Shown here: positions 30,430 through 41,454 of the stretch, one piece after another
Position numbering within the stretch: position 1 is the stretch's first letter
Layout of the letters: the number at the start of each line of letters is the position of its first letter
Assembly: GCA_033064195.1 (NCBI GenBank)
Contig: JARBJD010000307.1
Coordinates: 1 to 64,000 of the forward strand
Reading direction: 5' to 3'
DNA: 64,000 nt
DNA from: Blattamonas nauphoetae
Lineage: Eukaryota; Preaxostyla; Oxymonadida
The notes under the pieces: generated by a model
The model's database searches: none
What the model was told of the DNA's origin: nothing
What the model saw: only the letters and a program-made list of their open reading frames with translations
Position numbers and translations under genes: made by a program

Positions 30430-33140
30430 TATCATTGCACTTCAGCTCTCTCACTCTTATTTTCGGAGAGTAATTCCTCAAATGTTCGGAAAAAACAGTT
30501 ACGGGCACTTGATCGAGCTAAACCACAATCTTCCCCAACGACACTGAAATGGCTGGTTTGGTCTGCGAAGAGGCGAAGAGGATGGTTAGCGAGGAGAGAG
30601 TCAGCACAGAGTTGGCTGAGGATGTTGTGAACTGACCCGTCTTCGAGAGTGTGATTGTGTTTCCAGTGATCGTCGCTTTGTGTCCACCACACGAAAACGG
30701 CGTCGATTGTGCAAGTCCAGTTTGGAGTTCGATTGTGATTGGCTTCAGCTTTCCTTCTGTTTTGATCCATTCGCTGCTAGTCGGGTCTGAACAAGATCGA
30801 TTGACGAGCAAGGATTCACAGAGAAGCCACATAGCTCCCCATCGGACCCACTCGAACTTGCGAATCCTGTCGATCTCACATCAGCCAGGAACAGCACAAG
30901 AGGAATATCGTCTGACGAGTTCACTGTGTTCCATCCTCGATGCATGTCCACCGGCGCTGCTGGTTTTGGTGATGGCTGAGGCCAGTGACTGTGCTTCCAC
31001 AAACACTGCCGATCCACTCATAATCGCTGAGCATGATTCGAATGACGTCCCTGCTTCAACAGCGAATGAACCTGTCGATGAGAGCACAATCGACAAAGCT
31101 CCTCCCTTCCCAGACGACGAATACAATTTGAATGTCGTGTCTGCAACCGTCAGTTTCGATCCTGCTCCCAGTTGAGCCAGAATCACTCCTCCATCTCCAA
31201 CCGACGACACTGACTCGAACGAGCTACTTGCGATGGAAAGAATCTGGTTGTTGTTTCCATTTGTGCTCAGGAACGCCCCTCCTCCACTTTCTGTCTGCGA
31301 GATCGTTTTGAATTCACAGCCAGTAGACACAGACATTGTCGATGCTCCTTCCATTTTGATCAGCGACGCCGTGTGAGCGGCTGAGGGAGGGGTCGTGATC
31401 GTCACTGTGCTGGAGAGGGTCAGTGTGCTTCCTTTCACAACGAGCAGAGACTGTGAGAGTGATGAGGGAAGTGTGATGTCAATCGATGACAAAGTGAGTG
31501 AGCCAACTTCCACAATTATCTGTCCATCAGATTCAAAAAGCAGTGATGCCTCAGAAGACGAAGAGATCAACGCACCTGTCTCGGGGCATTCGAGAAGAGT
31601 TGAGAGAGTGATGTTTGAGCCCAGGCTGATTTCGGTCTTCGTCAGTCATTCCGGCTTCCGGTATTTGGTACTAAAAAAAACAAGAAAGGGGCGATCAATG
31701 AGAACGAGCTTTCAATTCCATTTCTATTTATCATTCTTCAATGAAACAGCAGGAAAGACCAGTAATTATTGAACAAGTGATGCAAGAATGAAAATAAAGC
31801 AATCGTCAATGGGGTCAGATTGAGATCAATCCATAATTTCAACTTGAGTCCAGTTGAGCAGACTCCACACTGTCTTCAGCAGGAAGAAATAGAAATTGAG
31901 GAACGAACAACCATCTCATGTGATCATATCAATGTCACCCACTGCTCTAATTTTTTATTTTTCTTAAATTCGCGGACAACTTGAGATCAACCCTTTCCTT
32001 GAAAAAAACGAGAACCAAATACCGGAAGCCGGAATGACTGGTGTGAGCAGCGAGAAGGCGAAATCGAGTGACGAGCAAGGAAGACGCTCCTGACCACACT
32101 TTCCATGATCCCAGAACCCTTCCGACATAAACACAGCTCCATTCGTGTGTGGATACAAATGATACCCAAGCGGTCCGATGTTCGTCGTGTTTGTCGAATC
32201 TGACCAAAAAAACTTGCTCCAACTGAGCTTTAGTCATCGTGGTGTTCGTCCCAATCAGACTCGTCCAATCATCAGAAATGACAGCTCCCACATCTTGTCC
32301 CTCCAGAAACACTTCATGACTTCCAGTCATCCCAGCTGTGAAGATCGACACACTCTTCATCACAACATCCCCAGACGCTTCGTTCTTCATCGACACAAAT
32401 GAAACCCTCTTCAGCGACAGTGTCGACGCTCCACTCATCTTGACGAAGCTGCTGGTTCCAGAGAATGAAAGAGGGATGAATTCGACGCTTTCGGGACGAA
32501 GAGATCCACCTTTCACATCGAAGAACGACTTCTGGCGAGATACTCCAATCTGTGAAGCTGTTTCTGTGAATCCAAGAGAGGCGAGCGAGAGAGAGCCATC
32601 AGAGAGATGAGCAAAGCTCTGAGCGGTCGATTGCATGACCATCAGCGAACGTGCTGAACCCAACCCAGTGACAGTGATGGTCTTCTTGCTGGTGATGGAG
32701 AGAGTGGATTCACTTGTCGTTCCTTCTGCAACGTTGAGTTTGTATTCAAAAGTTGGCATGAGTCGATCGACAATCCCTGAGAGCGATTGACACCCGACAC
32801 TTGTTGACCAGCAGAACTGCTCGTCTGTTCCATCTTCTGGGTCGATTGTGATGGACGCTGCGTGAGGGAGAAAGACAGTTGATATGTCTCCATTGACTGA
32901 AGAACGCGGTGAGGAACAGACGCTGAACGACGACGCGATGGGAGTGGCGAGGGAGACACTCGACGATGAATCGATGAAGAGTGACGAGGCCGACTGCCCA
33001 GCACAGTTTTCGAAGAGAAGACCAGAGAGGGCCAGAGTGTCGCAGGAGGTGATTGAGAGTGCGGCTTCATGTGATGTCGACAGGAGACGAGAGAGGGTGG
33101 CGACAGACATCGAGACAGATTGAACAACTGCTTGTTTCAT
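30430..33140 (-). pseudogene. captured Ser/Thr-rich beta-helix-like surface protein remnant
   Basis: Minus-strand frames 33,140-32,041 and 31,642-30,430 read as repetitive beta-strand sequence: GGAFLSTNGNNNQILSIASS, KGGALSIVLSSTGSFAVEAG, ASSSFESVSSVGDGGVILAQ, and a Cys-containing FCWSTSVGCQSLSGIVDRL. Alternating hydrophobic/Ser-Thr strands with GGA turns are typical of right-handed beta-helix surface proteins of oxymonads and parabasalids. Those proteins normally carry a signal peptide and membrane anchor; neither is visible here, so both ends are probably missing. The gene is interrupted by a 400-bp inverted-repeat element and changes frame more than once. Confidence 0.55.
31643..32040. mobile_element. 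MITE-like element inside the surface-protein remnant
   Basis: It has perfect 27-bp inverted ends that begin CAGTCATTCCGGCTTCCGG (31,643-31,669 and 32,014-32,040). The interior is AT-rich and non-coding. Beta-helix-type sequence continues on both sides, so the element landed in that gene. The CAGT tip recalls Tc1-like elements, but a TA duplication is not evident. Confidence 0.6.
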
Positions 33141-33912
33141 CTGTCGTGACTCTTCTTCTCATGCAGGTTTTTCCTCTATTGCTTCTTTCACGTCTACGAC
33201 TGAGAAAATGGGATATTTTTTGACGCAGTTCAGTTTGACATCAGTTAAACTGGAATTCCTAAAAAGAAATATAGAACCGAGTTTTTTCACTTTCTTAATG
33301 AGTCGGGGGAGGAGATTGTACATTTTGTATCTTGTATTCTCGAATCGTGTGCGACTGACAGTGGATCGATGATATCTTCGTTTCTGAGCAACAATAAGAA
33401 AGAAAAGTGATGTGATGAAGAAAGAATGATGCATGATACCAAAGTCTTCACAGATAATAGTGACAAATAAGCAGATTCGCTCGTTCGAAACAAACAAAGT
33501 TGAGTCGATGTGATTTGCCTTCGATCTGAACCTTCCCAACAGCTGGAATAGCTGCAGTTGGTGATTATCAAGTCCGTATCTTCCGTCTCTGATAGTTAGG
33601 CTTGCATAAACGCTATCAGACGAGACAGCTTTGAGGAAGACGAGGGAGAGGTTGGATCTGCGTGTATTCTAAAGAACAATGAGAAGGCGGCAGAGAAAGA
33701 GAGAAATAAGCGTCTCAAATGCATGAAGAAGGTAGAGAAGAATATAGTGAGACTATTGAGCTCCAAATATTCATCAAGATGGTGAACAAGATGTTCATTG
33801 CACAAACAATAGAAATGAGGCTACCAAACGGTTTCAGGAAGATTCTCTGGACATGTAGTTTTGCCAAGTTTCGACTTTTAGGGAAATAGCTCACAATTAA
33901 AAGTTTGATAGA
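33141..33912. other. segment of the insertion without assignable gene
   Basis: Minus frames at 33,159-33,539 and 33,596-33,951 and a plus reading with NEKAAEKERNKRLKCMKKVE near 33,680 are all short. The last looks like a charged helix and may be a worn coding scrap. No domain is recognised. The segment ends at a large fold-back element. Confidence 0.25.
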
Positions 33913-34803
33913 CAGCCACGGACAAAAGTTTACGGGCACCCAAGTCTGCATTTATGAACAGGTGTTTTTTTCTGATTTTTTTTGAAACACTTCACAACAA
34001 TGAAAGATAGTCCTTAGTGAAATATAAAACCAATATAGTGTGGTGAAGTGAAAATCAGGAAGAGAGGTCGAGCCGAATTGGGAGGAAAATTTGATGAGGG
34101 TGACAAGAACACATCTCCTCTCTGTGGAAGAGGAGATGTGAGGAGGTGAGAGTGTTTCTACTCTCAAAAATTGAATGGCTCCACTCCTTATTGAGAAAAT
34201 GTTGGAGATGTCGTCGAAACGAGCAAAATCTATCTTCCGCATCTCGAGTCAATCATCCTTGTGGACATACCAATCTCATTCTCTTGTCTCAACAACATGT
34301 ATTCTCTCTCAACTATTTGTCGGGCCTCCAAATTTGGTTTGTACGAACTACAACGAAAGTGTCAATGATTGGTTTTCACTACAGCTCGTCGTTTCTTTTG
34401 AGATTGAGAGAGAATACGTGTTGTTGAGACAAGAGAATGAGTTTGGTATGTCCACAAGGATGATTGACTCGAGATGCGGAAGATAGATTTTGCTCGTTTC
34501 GACGACATCTCCAACAGTTTCTCAATAAGGAGTGGAGCCATTCAATTTTTGAGAGTAGAAACACTCTCACCTCCTCACATCTCCTCTTCCACAGAGAGGA
34601 GATGTGTTCTTGTCACCCTCATCAAATTTTCCTCCCAAGTCGGCTCGAACTTTCCTCCTGATTTTCACTTCACTAGACTCTTTTTGTTCAATATTTTGGA
34701 AATTGCTGTCTTCCAATGTTGTGAAGTGTTTAATGAAAGATTAGAAAAAGTTGATTGTTCATAAACGCGAACAAGGGTGCCCGTAAACTTTTGTCCATGA
34801 CTG
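33913..34803. mobile_element. large fold-back element with GGACAAAAGTTTACGGGCAC ends
   Basis: The ends CAGCCACGGACAAAAG (33,913) and CTTTTGTCCATGACTG (to 34,803) are inverse. The inner arms, about 34,040-34,320 and 34,380-34,680, are nearly perfect inverted copies: GAGGAGATGTGAGGAGGTGA on the left and TCACCTCCTCACATCTCCTC on the right. The spacer is only about 60 bp. It has no coding capacity, so it is a non-autonomous element with Tc1-like tips (CAGT...GGACAAAAGTTT). It is nested in the insertion that is itself nested in Polinton 1. Confidence 0.7.
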
Positions 34804-34875
34804 AGAGATCTGACCCTTTGAAGTTTTTTGAACTGACACTGACCGACACTTTTGGCCGGTCAGACAAGCCTACCT

Positions 34876-37506
34876 ATTCAAAAATAAATTTTCATTCGTG
34901 ATTTTAGCGTTGGTGATCTTCCGAGACTTCGATCCTCTCATCGATGGGTTCGATCAGTCTTGTTTGATCAGAGAAAGTACTTCAATGGGACTCGATCATC
35001 TCATCTCGTTCATGACGTCTCTTTACTGTTTGATTTAGGTGTGTTACGCTTTCTACTTTCACATTTGTTCTCGTTTCTTTTTCGCCATCACTTTCTCGTT
35101 CTCGATCATCGACTTTTTTCTTCTCCTCTCGTTCAGGTACACTACTTCGTTTTATCTTCTGGAATTTCTTTTCTGACTTATTCTTTACAGGTTTGTTCTC
35201 TTATTCAATTCATTCTTTCATAAAACTCTTTTTTGTACCTTCTCTGATCGAACCGAAAAGTGACCTTCAGATCTGGTCGACCGTCGCGTCTTATCGTTTC
35301 GAATGTTGTTTCACTACCGAAAATTAACTTGTATGTTCTTCTTTTACTTTCATCTCTTTTTAAATTTCTTTTCTGACCTCTCACCAACTGATCCTCTCGA
35401 CGTCGATGAACTATCGCGTCTTACTTTTCGAAAGTGACTTTCACCGAAGATTTTTTACTTGTTTGTTCTCTTTTTTGTTTAATCTTTTCCTAAGACTCAT
35501 TCTTGTACCGTCATTTTCACTTCACCTTTTGTCTTCTCTTTTTCTCTCTCCACTTCACTCTTGGATTTTCATTGTCACTTCATTCTTACTTTCTCTTCAT
35601 TGTCTTTCACTTTTTTTCAAAACTTAAAGTTTGACATGAGTTCTAAAATTTTTGATCAACTTTTTGGTGCTCGAAATTTCTCGATCGATCGTCGATTTTG
35701 ATTCAGAAGGTACGCCGCTTTGTTTTACTTTCTATTGACCTTGAATTCATGTTCTCCCTCTTTTGAATTTTTCATTTTTACTCTTCTCTTTTGATAAAAC
35801 TCATTCTCTTGGACCTAATTTGGCTCTTTTCTGTCTTCTCAGTTCTGGTACAGCACGGTGTTTTATGCTCTGATCAGTGTGGATCCGACTGGAGATTAAC
35901 CGGTTTGTTCACTTTCTTTGCTGAATTCTTTCCTAAAACAAGTAGTGTACCAGATCGAAACGATCAAAACAGCGACCTTCGAATTGGGTCCACGATCGCG
36001 ACTTTATCGTTCACTGAATGTGGAAATCAAAAATGAATCCGGTATGCTCACGTTTTATTATTCGTTCACTTTTTTAAAACCCATAGTTAACTCGATGTCG
36101 ATGATCCTCACATCTGAGGTACAGTATGGTGTTTTAGACTTCGAAAGAATGTGTCACTGAAGGATTGAAACTGGTATCCTCTGTTTCCACATTCATTCTT
36201 TCTTAAAATCAATTTGTGTACCAGATAAAGTGGACTGAAGAGTGACCATCCAATCGAGTGAAGCATTGCTGTTTATGGTCGCAAAGGATGTCTCACAACT
36301 GGAACCAAACTGGTATTCTCTTGTTTTTATTTATCTAATTCTAAAATTCAATTATGAACACAATAGAAACAATCCACAGTGCCCGCTCGAAATTAAGTTC
36401 TCCAATTATGTTTTAAGATTCACAAGTATGTTTTTCTAAACTCAGTTCACATGGATTAGACTACATTGGTTTCGTTCGCGCATAAAAATCATTTTGTAAC
36501 CTTGATCTCGTCGTTTTTACTCTCCTCGTTTCTTTCATTCCCTCACTTCACTTTATTGTTTGATTACCACTTCATTCACTTTTGTTTGCTCTTTGTTTGT
36601 GAAATTTCGATTCACGCGATCATAAAACTCATTTCTGAACCAGGATCTCGTTGGTTTTGATCTTCTCGATTCTTTCGTCCCTCACTTCACTTTATCGCTT
36701 GATTATCACTTCATTCACTTTTATTTGCTCTTTTTATGCAAAATTTCGATGAATGCGTTCATAAAACACATTAGTGTACCTCAATTCTCACTTCATCCAC
36801 TTCACCATTCACTATTGTACTTGCTCACTTCATTGTACCTTGTTTCCAATCTCTTTTGTCAAATTCAGCAAAAAGTCAAAAACAATGAAGACATAATGAT
36901 GTGCGCGTGAGGTGTGAACGACGGAAAAAGGGTTGTGAAATGAGGTAAATGAGAGTGTCTTATGAACGGATAAGTGGTGAAATGGAACAAAGAAGATGAG
37001 TGATACAATGTGCTGAAATGAGTTTTTGTTAAAAACAAACATACGGACAAGATATGGGGAAAAAGACGTAAAATCAACTTTATAGAAAAGTACCGAACAA
37101 AAGTGTTAAAAATTCAGCCACTCCTCCTCAGAACGTGAGAAAGGGAGGATGATATGTGAAAACACATACAAAAATGACGGTGACTGAAAGTGAGGTGAAA
37201 ATGTGGTGAATCAAAGGTGTGTGCAAAAAGAGGACTAATGAAGTGGGAAAACAGGAAATCTCAAAAAGCGTCGCTAGGACGCGAATGCGAAGAATTTAAA
37301 AGATCTAACGCTAAAAATGAAAATTGGCAAAAAGTGTCCGAAGGATCGTGACGTGAAAAGGTTCATACCTAAAGTCGCCAGAAGGCGTTCTTATCCAATC
37401 TAACACAAAAGGCGTCATAAGAGGACGATTCCTGAGCGAAAGATGATGGAAGACAGGGTCCATACCGTATCTCGAAAATTTCGACTCGTAAAAATCCTCA
37501 ATGGGT
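34876..37506. repeat. Polinton 1 right subterminal non-coding region
   Basis: 2.6 kb of pyrimidine-rich sequence (TTCACTTCA, TTTCTCTTC) between the small repeat-protein gene and the right terminal repeat. It contains dispersed boxes related to the left hairpin array: GTACCAGATCGAAACGATC (35,946), GTACCAGATAAAGTG (36,218), and GGTACA-GGTGTTTTA variants (35,845, 36,120). Units are spaced roughly 100-270 bp apart. No gene is recognised. Confidence 0.5.
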
Positions 37507-38055
37507 CGGATCAAACTTTTTCCAAAAGTGTTTTTATCGCGAATCTCACCTTTCAAAATCGATTTTGTAATTTTTAGAAGATGTTTGAGGTGGATTTGAG
37601 ACTTAAAGTGGTTGTTCGTAGCGAAATCTGAAAATCGACTTTTTCGTCCACTTTTGTGACCACAGTTCGGTACGTAGTTCCACGAATTCTCAACCGATTT
37701 TCCTCGGGATTGTTTTGATCGATGACTCACATCGTCCCTCGACATTTTAGAATTTTTTCGATTTTTTCGAAGTGGTTCTCAAGTTGGATTCACTTTGTTC
37801 GAGTTCAAAAGTGAAAAATCATCGAAAAAGTGACAACATTTTTGGAATATGGCAAAATTTGCTTCCAAAATTAACGCTTAAAATGAGATCAAAATATTGA
37901 ACATATTTCTGGAATTTAGGTCAAATATTGGCATCATTGAAATGGCCTAAATTCCTTTTAATACAAGATTTAGAAATGGTCAATCGGAATTGACTTTTCG
38001 TTTCTGATTTCAATGACTATTTCAATCTGGTTCCCAAATCGTCTACTATACTACT
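37507..38055 (-). repeat. Polinton 1 right terminal inverted repeat
   Basis: Inverse of 12,440-12,988. It includes AACCGATTTTCCTCGGGATT (left: AATCCCGATGAAAATCGGTT) and ends in AAATCGTCTACTATACTACT. The adjoining base, 38,056, begins the next Polinton flank with no visible target duplication. Confidence 0.8.
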
Positions 38056-39053
38056 GTGTCCGTAGGTGCCAAATCGCTGGTTGACAGGTATTCGTGTCTT
38101 TCGGTTCTGACGATCCTCGACACACGATCGTTTTCACAATTTTTGTCAATTTTCATTTTAACGATTTTCACGTCAACCACTTCACAATTACACTCAAGCG
38201 ACGCTTTTTGAGAATTTGATTGTACATCACCTATAGTTCACTTTTATGGACGGTTCTTCGATCACACTTGTGACGACACACTTGCACCAACATTTTGACA
38301 CTATGGATTTTTAATCTTGATTTCACTGCAAATCCTTCTTTCTCACGGTATGAGTAAGGTGTGCCCAAATTTTGAGGAGATTGTGTCGGATAGTTCTCCC
38401 ATAAAGTCACTTTTTCATGTTTTCACTTCTCAACTTTTGACCGTTTTTGTCACTTCAAAACCGACTGTAGTCCCTTTCATTTCATCACTTTCTCTCCCCA
38501 TTTCACATTTGATCTCTTTACCATTCCTCTCCATTTTTCTCATCTCACTTCCGTTTTGTGGGCCGTTCTCACTTCACTAGCACATCATTTTGTTGCAGTT
38601 TTCGTCAACATTTTCACAAAACAGAGTAAAAGAAAGCGAAACAAGCAACAATGAAACGGGCAAGTATGAAACTGAGAGGGAAATTGACGAACGTGAAAAT
38701 GACGTGAAATATGACCCCAATAGTGAAAATGTCGCTTGTGTTTGGTCTTTTCTCCTTTAAAAACAACAAAAAATGAATCAAAAAGTATGTGAAATGATGG
38801 TTTTCCGGAAAAATTCTGAGATATGAAGTGAGCCGTTGAATGGCGGATTTCTGCAAAAGTTCGGAAAATCCAAAACGAAGCATACCACGATGATCCTGGA
38901 CATCAGAGGAATCTGAAACGCACAGAATCGGAACGAAACGAGCATAGCTGAGAAATGAGTGATCGAACCCATTGATCCTTGTTTCTAGTGACAAAACCAA
39001 CCCTGAGAAAACAACGAATGAAAATCTAATTCAGAGTTTTTAATTTGTACTAA

Positions 39054-39480
39054 ATGAATCCAACTGAAGAGAATCGTGAGAGGCGCCAAACTCCCAAGAG
39101 TTTGATGTACAAGGAAAGACGTCGAGTATGTTCAGAACAAGCACGAATTGAATCAATGAAAGAAGAGAACTGTTCACTAGTCTCCTGAGCATGTCAGAAA
39201 TAATGTGCGGGTGACGTATGTTCATGAAGGAGTTGAATGGAGAATAAAACCAAAGTTGTGGAATCAATGAAACAGACCTCACTTAGCGAAACGTCGACAC
39301 TACACTCAATCATTCGTCGAAAATGAACAGAAGAAATACAATTGTGAGCTCGTAGGTGTGTACTCAAAAGTTCTGGTTCCATTCACATATCGAGAGATTG
39401 GCGGAAGTGAAGTGTTCAGAATTAGACTTGATGCATGGCGGACTGCTAAGAAAAAGCCCCATCTGAGAAAACAGAAATAA
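39054..39480 (+). pseudogene. Polinton 2 small NCELVGEY-type repeat protein (broken)
   Basis: Colinear with 28,139-28,528 of Polinton 1, with a recognisable first unit (ENCSL near 39,165) and a second unit (NCELVGVYSKVLVPFTYREI, in-frame order as in Polinton 1). It is preceded by the AT-rich start box (39,036-39,053). Position just before PolB is as in the other elements. This copy is broken. Confidence 0.55.
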
Positions 39481-39522
39481 ACGCTCAACTTTTTTTAATT
39501 TTCGAATTTTTCTTTGTAGTAA

Positions 39523-41431
39523 ATGACACTGCTAAAACCAATCAAGGATAGAATTCAAGAAATTCGGAAACCTCTTCCGAATACACAATTTCAATTTAGC
39601 GATGGTCGAACGTACAATCCTGTCAGTAAAAATTATCAACATCACAGATCATTTCTCCTGAATATGCTTCAACACACAGATCTCGAGTTTCCACATCCAA
39701 CAAAGAATCTCGATCTCTATCTCATTCCCGATTTTATTGAACAAGTGAAACTTCGACAACAGAGAAGCGTCAGAAGATCGACTCGCTCACCGAATGATTG
39801 TTGAGACAATGAAAGCAAATCCAAGAGTGAACAAAGATGAACTGAAAAGCAAGTGTTCAGAATGACGTGGAAACTGGAAATCTATTGAAGATAAGTTGAT
39901 GGATCATTGGATGAAGAATCTACTGATCATTCAAAAGAAAAATGAACAGATGGAAAAAAGAGAAGTGCAGACCTTTGATGGATTTGAAGAATGCATCTTA
40001 CTCGCTGAGCCACGAGACAAAGCAGCATTCAATTCTTGTCTCATGAATGAGCGAAGGAAGTTCAAAAAGAATGAGGTCGAGAAGGTTGAAGATAATGGAA
40101 AACCATATCAGTTGTACTACCACAATCACCTGAAGAATGTTGAAGAAATCACAACCTTCATCAAAGCAGTGTTCGACAAAGAGAAGGATCCTCCATTCAA
40201 GATCAGTATCGACTTTGGTAAGATCATCGAGAGGAAAGATGAAGATGAGACAACTTACAAAGACTTCAGACCAGAATTGGAGAACACATCGAAGAGTTTC
40301 CCAACTGTGATCAGAAGTTCAGGAGACATCAACGAGTGTTCAAAATATGCAACCAATCTGATAGATGTGTCATGAACCCGGTCCGTGTCAACAACCCGGA
40401 ACCTGGGGTTGAAAGCTGACCCAACTCTTGAGCACACACGATCAGTATATGTTCTTTCGACATACTATCTGTGGTTCCTCATCGACTACTGTCACTTCGT
40501 TGTGGACGAAGTCCGGAGTGTGATGGTGTTCTCGAGACTAGCTGGATTTGAACCATTTGTGACATCGTTCATGAATGATCGAATAGAAGCAATGAAGGTT
40601 GGAAACAAGGGAAAGGAACAGTTCTGTAAAACAAACCTCAATGGAAGTTACGGATATGATGGAATGAAGACTGAGAAATACAACTCAATCACAATCTGCA
40701 ATGAGAAGAGAACATATTTGAAACAAATGATGAAAGGATTTGTGGCGACTCGAGAGATCAATGAGGACAACTACATTGTGATTGAAGACAGAGAGAAAGC
40801 ATCGTGCAAAACATGTCTACAAGAAGCAGTATTCACACTCGACAATGCGAAGTTCTGGTATCTGAATTTCATCTACAACTTCATGTACAAGTGTCTAGAT
40901 ATGAACAAGATTCACTTCTGTGAGGGAGACACAGACTCTGCATATTGGGCAATTAGTGGTGATCCGAATGCTGGAATTCATCAACAGTTTGAACATGTGA
41001 TTGCTGACAAAGAATTCTATGATGCTCACAAATATGAATGGTTTCCCAATCCTGAAAAAGGAGTTGATGATGAGAAGAAGCTGTTGGGATTAGCAATTGA
41101 GAAAAAAGGTGAGCAGATGATCTGTCTTGCACCCAAGTGATACTCGCTCGATGAGAAATGTAAAATCAAGGGAGTGTCATCAAGGAAAACAAATATCACG
41201 AGTGACGACTATGTGAAGTGCCTCAATGGAGAGAAAACTGTGACTACCACCTTGAACTTTCAGACAAGAAGAGTCCACTCTGACGATGACACCAATGGAT
41301 TTGAGATAGTAAAAATACAACAACAGAAACTCAGTCTCAGTGGAATTCATCTGAAGGCAATCGTCATTGACAATGAGTCCTGTCCTCCATTCATTTATGG
41401 ACTGAAAGCAGCTGATTGTCAAATCGAATAA
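39523..41431 (+). pseudogene. Polinton 2 DNA polymerase B remnant
   Basis: Contains the head region (NTQFQFSDGRTYNPVSKNYQ), the KKNEQMEKREVQTFDGFEE helix region, and the C-terminal polymerase part with motif B (KTNLNGSYGYDG) and motif C (GDTDSAYW). It is much shorter than the 1,456-residue polymerase of Polinton 1 and cannot be a working enzyme. Stop-to-integrase spacing and box are conserved (41,432-41,454). Confidence 0.75.
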
Positions 41432-41454
41432 ACACAAACTTTATTTTTGAATAA

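Larger units (their letters stand above)
28555..34872. mobile_element. composite insertion with TAGGCTTGTCTGACCGG ends inside Polinton 1
   Basis: TAGGCTTGTCTGACCGG starts at 28,555 and its exact inverse ends at 34,872. ATTCAAAAA flanks both sides (28,546-28,554 and 34,876-34,884), a likely target duplication. Outside, the flanks continue the sequence seen upstream of the small gene in Polinton 2, so the insertion is clean. Inside are three copies of a TGACCGG-rich block (28,555, about 30,205-30,350, 34,804), splitting it into a 1.7-kb and a 4.6-kb unit. It carries host-like coding remnants but no transposase. The TAGG tips and long duplication suggest a non-autonomous hAT-like element that captured host sequence. 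Confidence 0.65.
12440..38055 (-). mobile_element. Polinton/Maverick 1, near-complete, with nested insertion
   Basis: The termini AGTAGTATAGTAGACG (12,440) and its inverse (ending 38,055) bound imperfect inverted repeats of about 550 bp. In between are protein-primed PolB, an integrase, an A32-like ATPase, two capsid-like genes and several small conserved genes, the full Polinton set apart from a recognisable protease. Total length is 25.6 kb, or about 19.3 kb without the insertion at 28,555-34,872, normal for the family. No matching 6-bp target duplication is visible. The largest genes look open and others are broken; I estimate about half a dozen breaks in all. It appears to be the youngest of the three Polintons here, since both ends and most genes survive. 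Confidence 0.88.

Noticed and set aside
38056-38061. 6-bp target duplication for Polinton 1
   Set aside because: Flanks GAGAAT (12,434-12,439) and GTGTCC (38,056-38,061) do not match, so no duplication is claimed. The neighbouring Polinton may have replaced the right flank.
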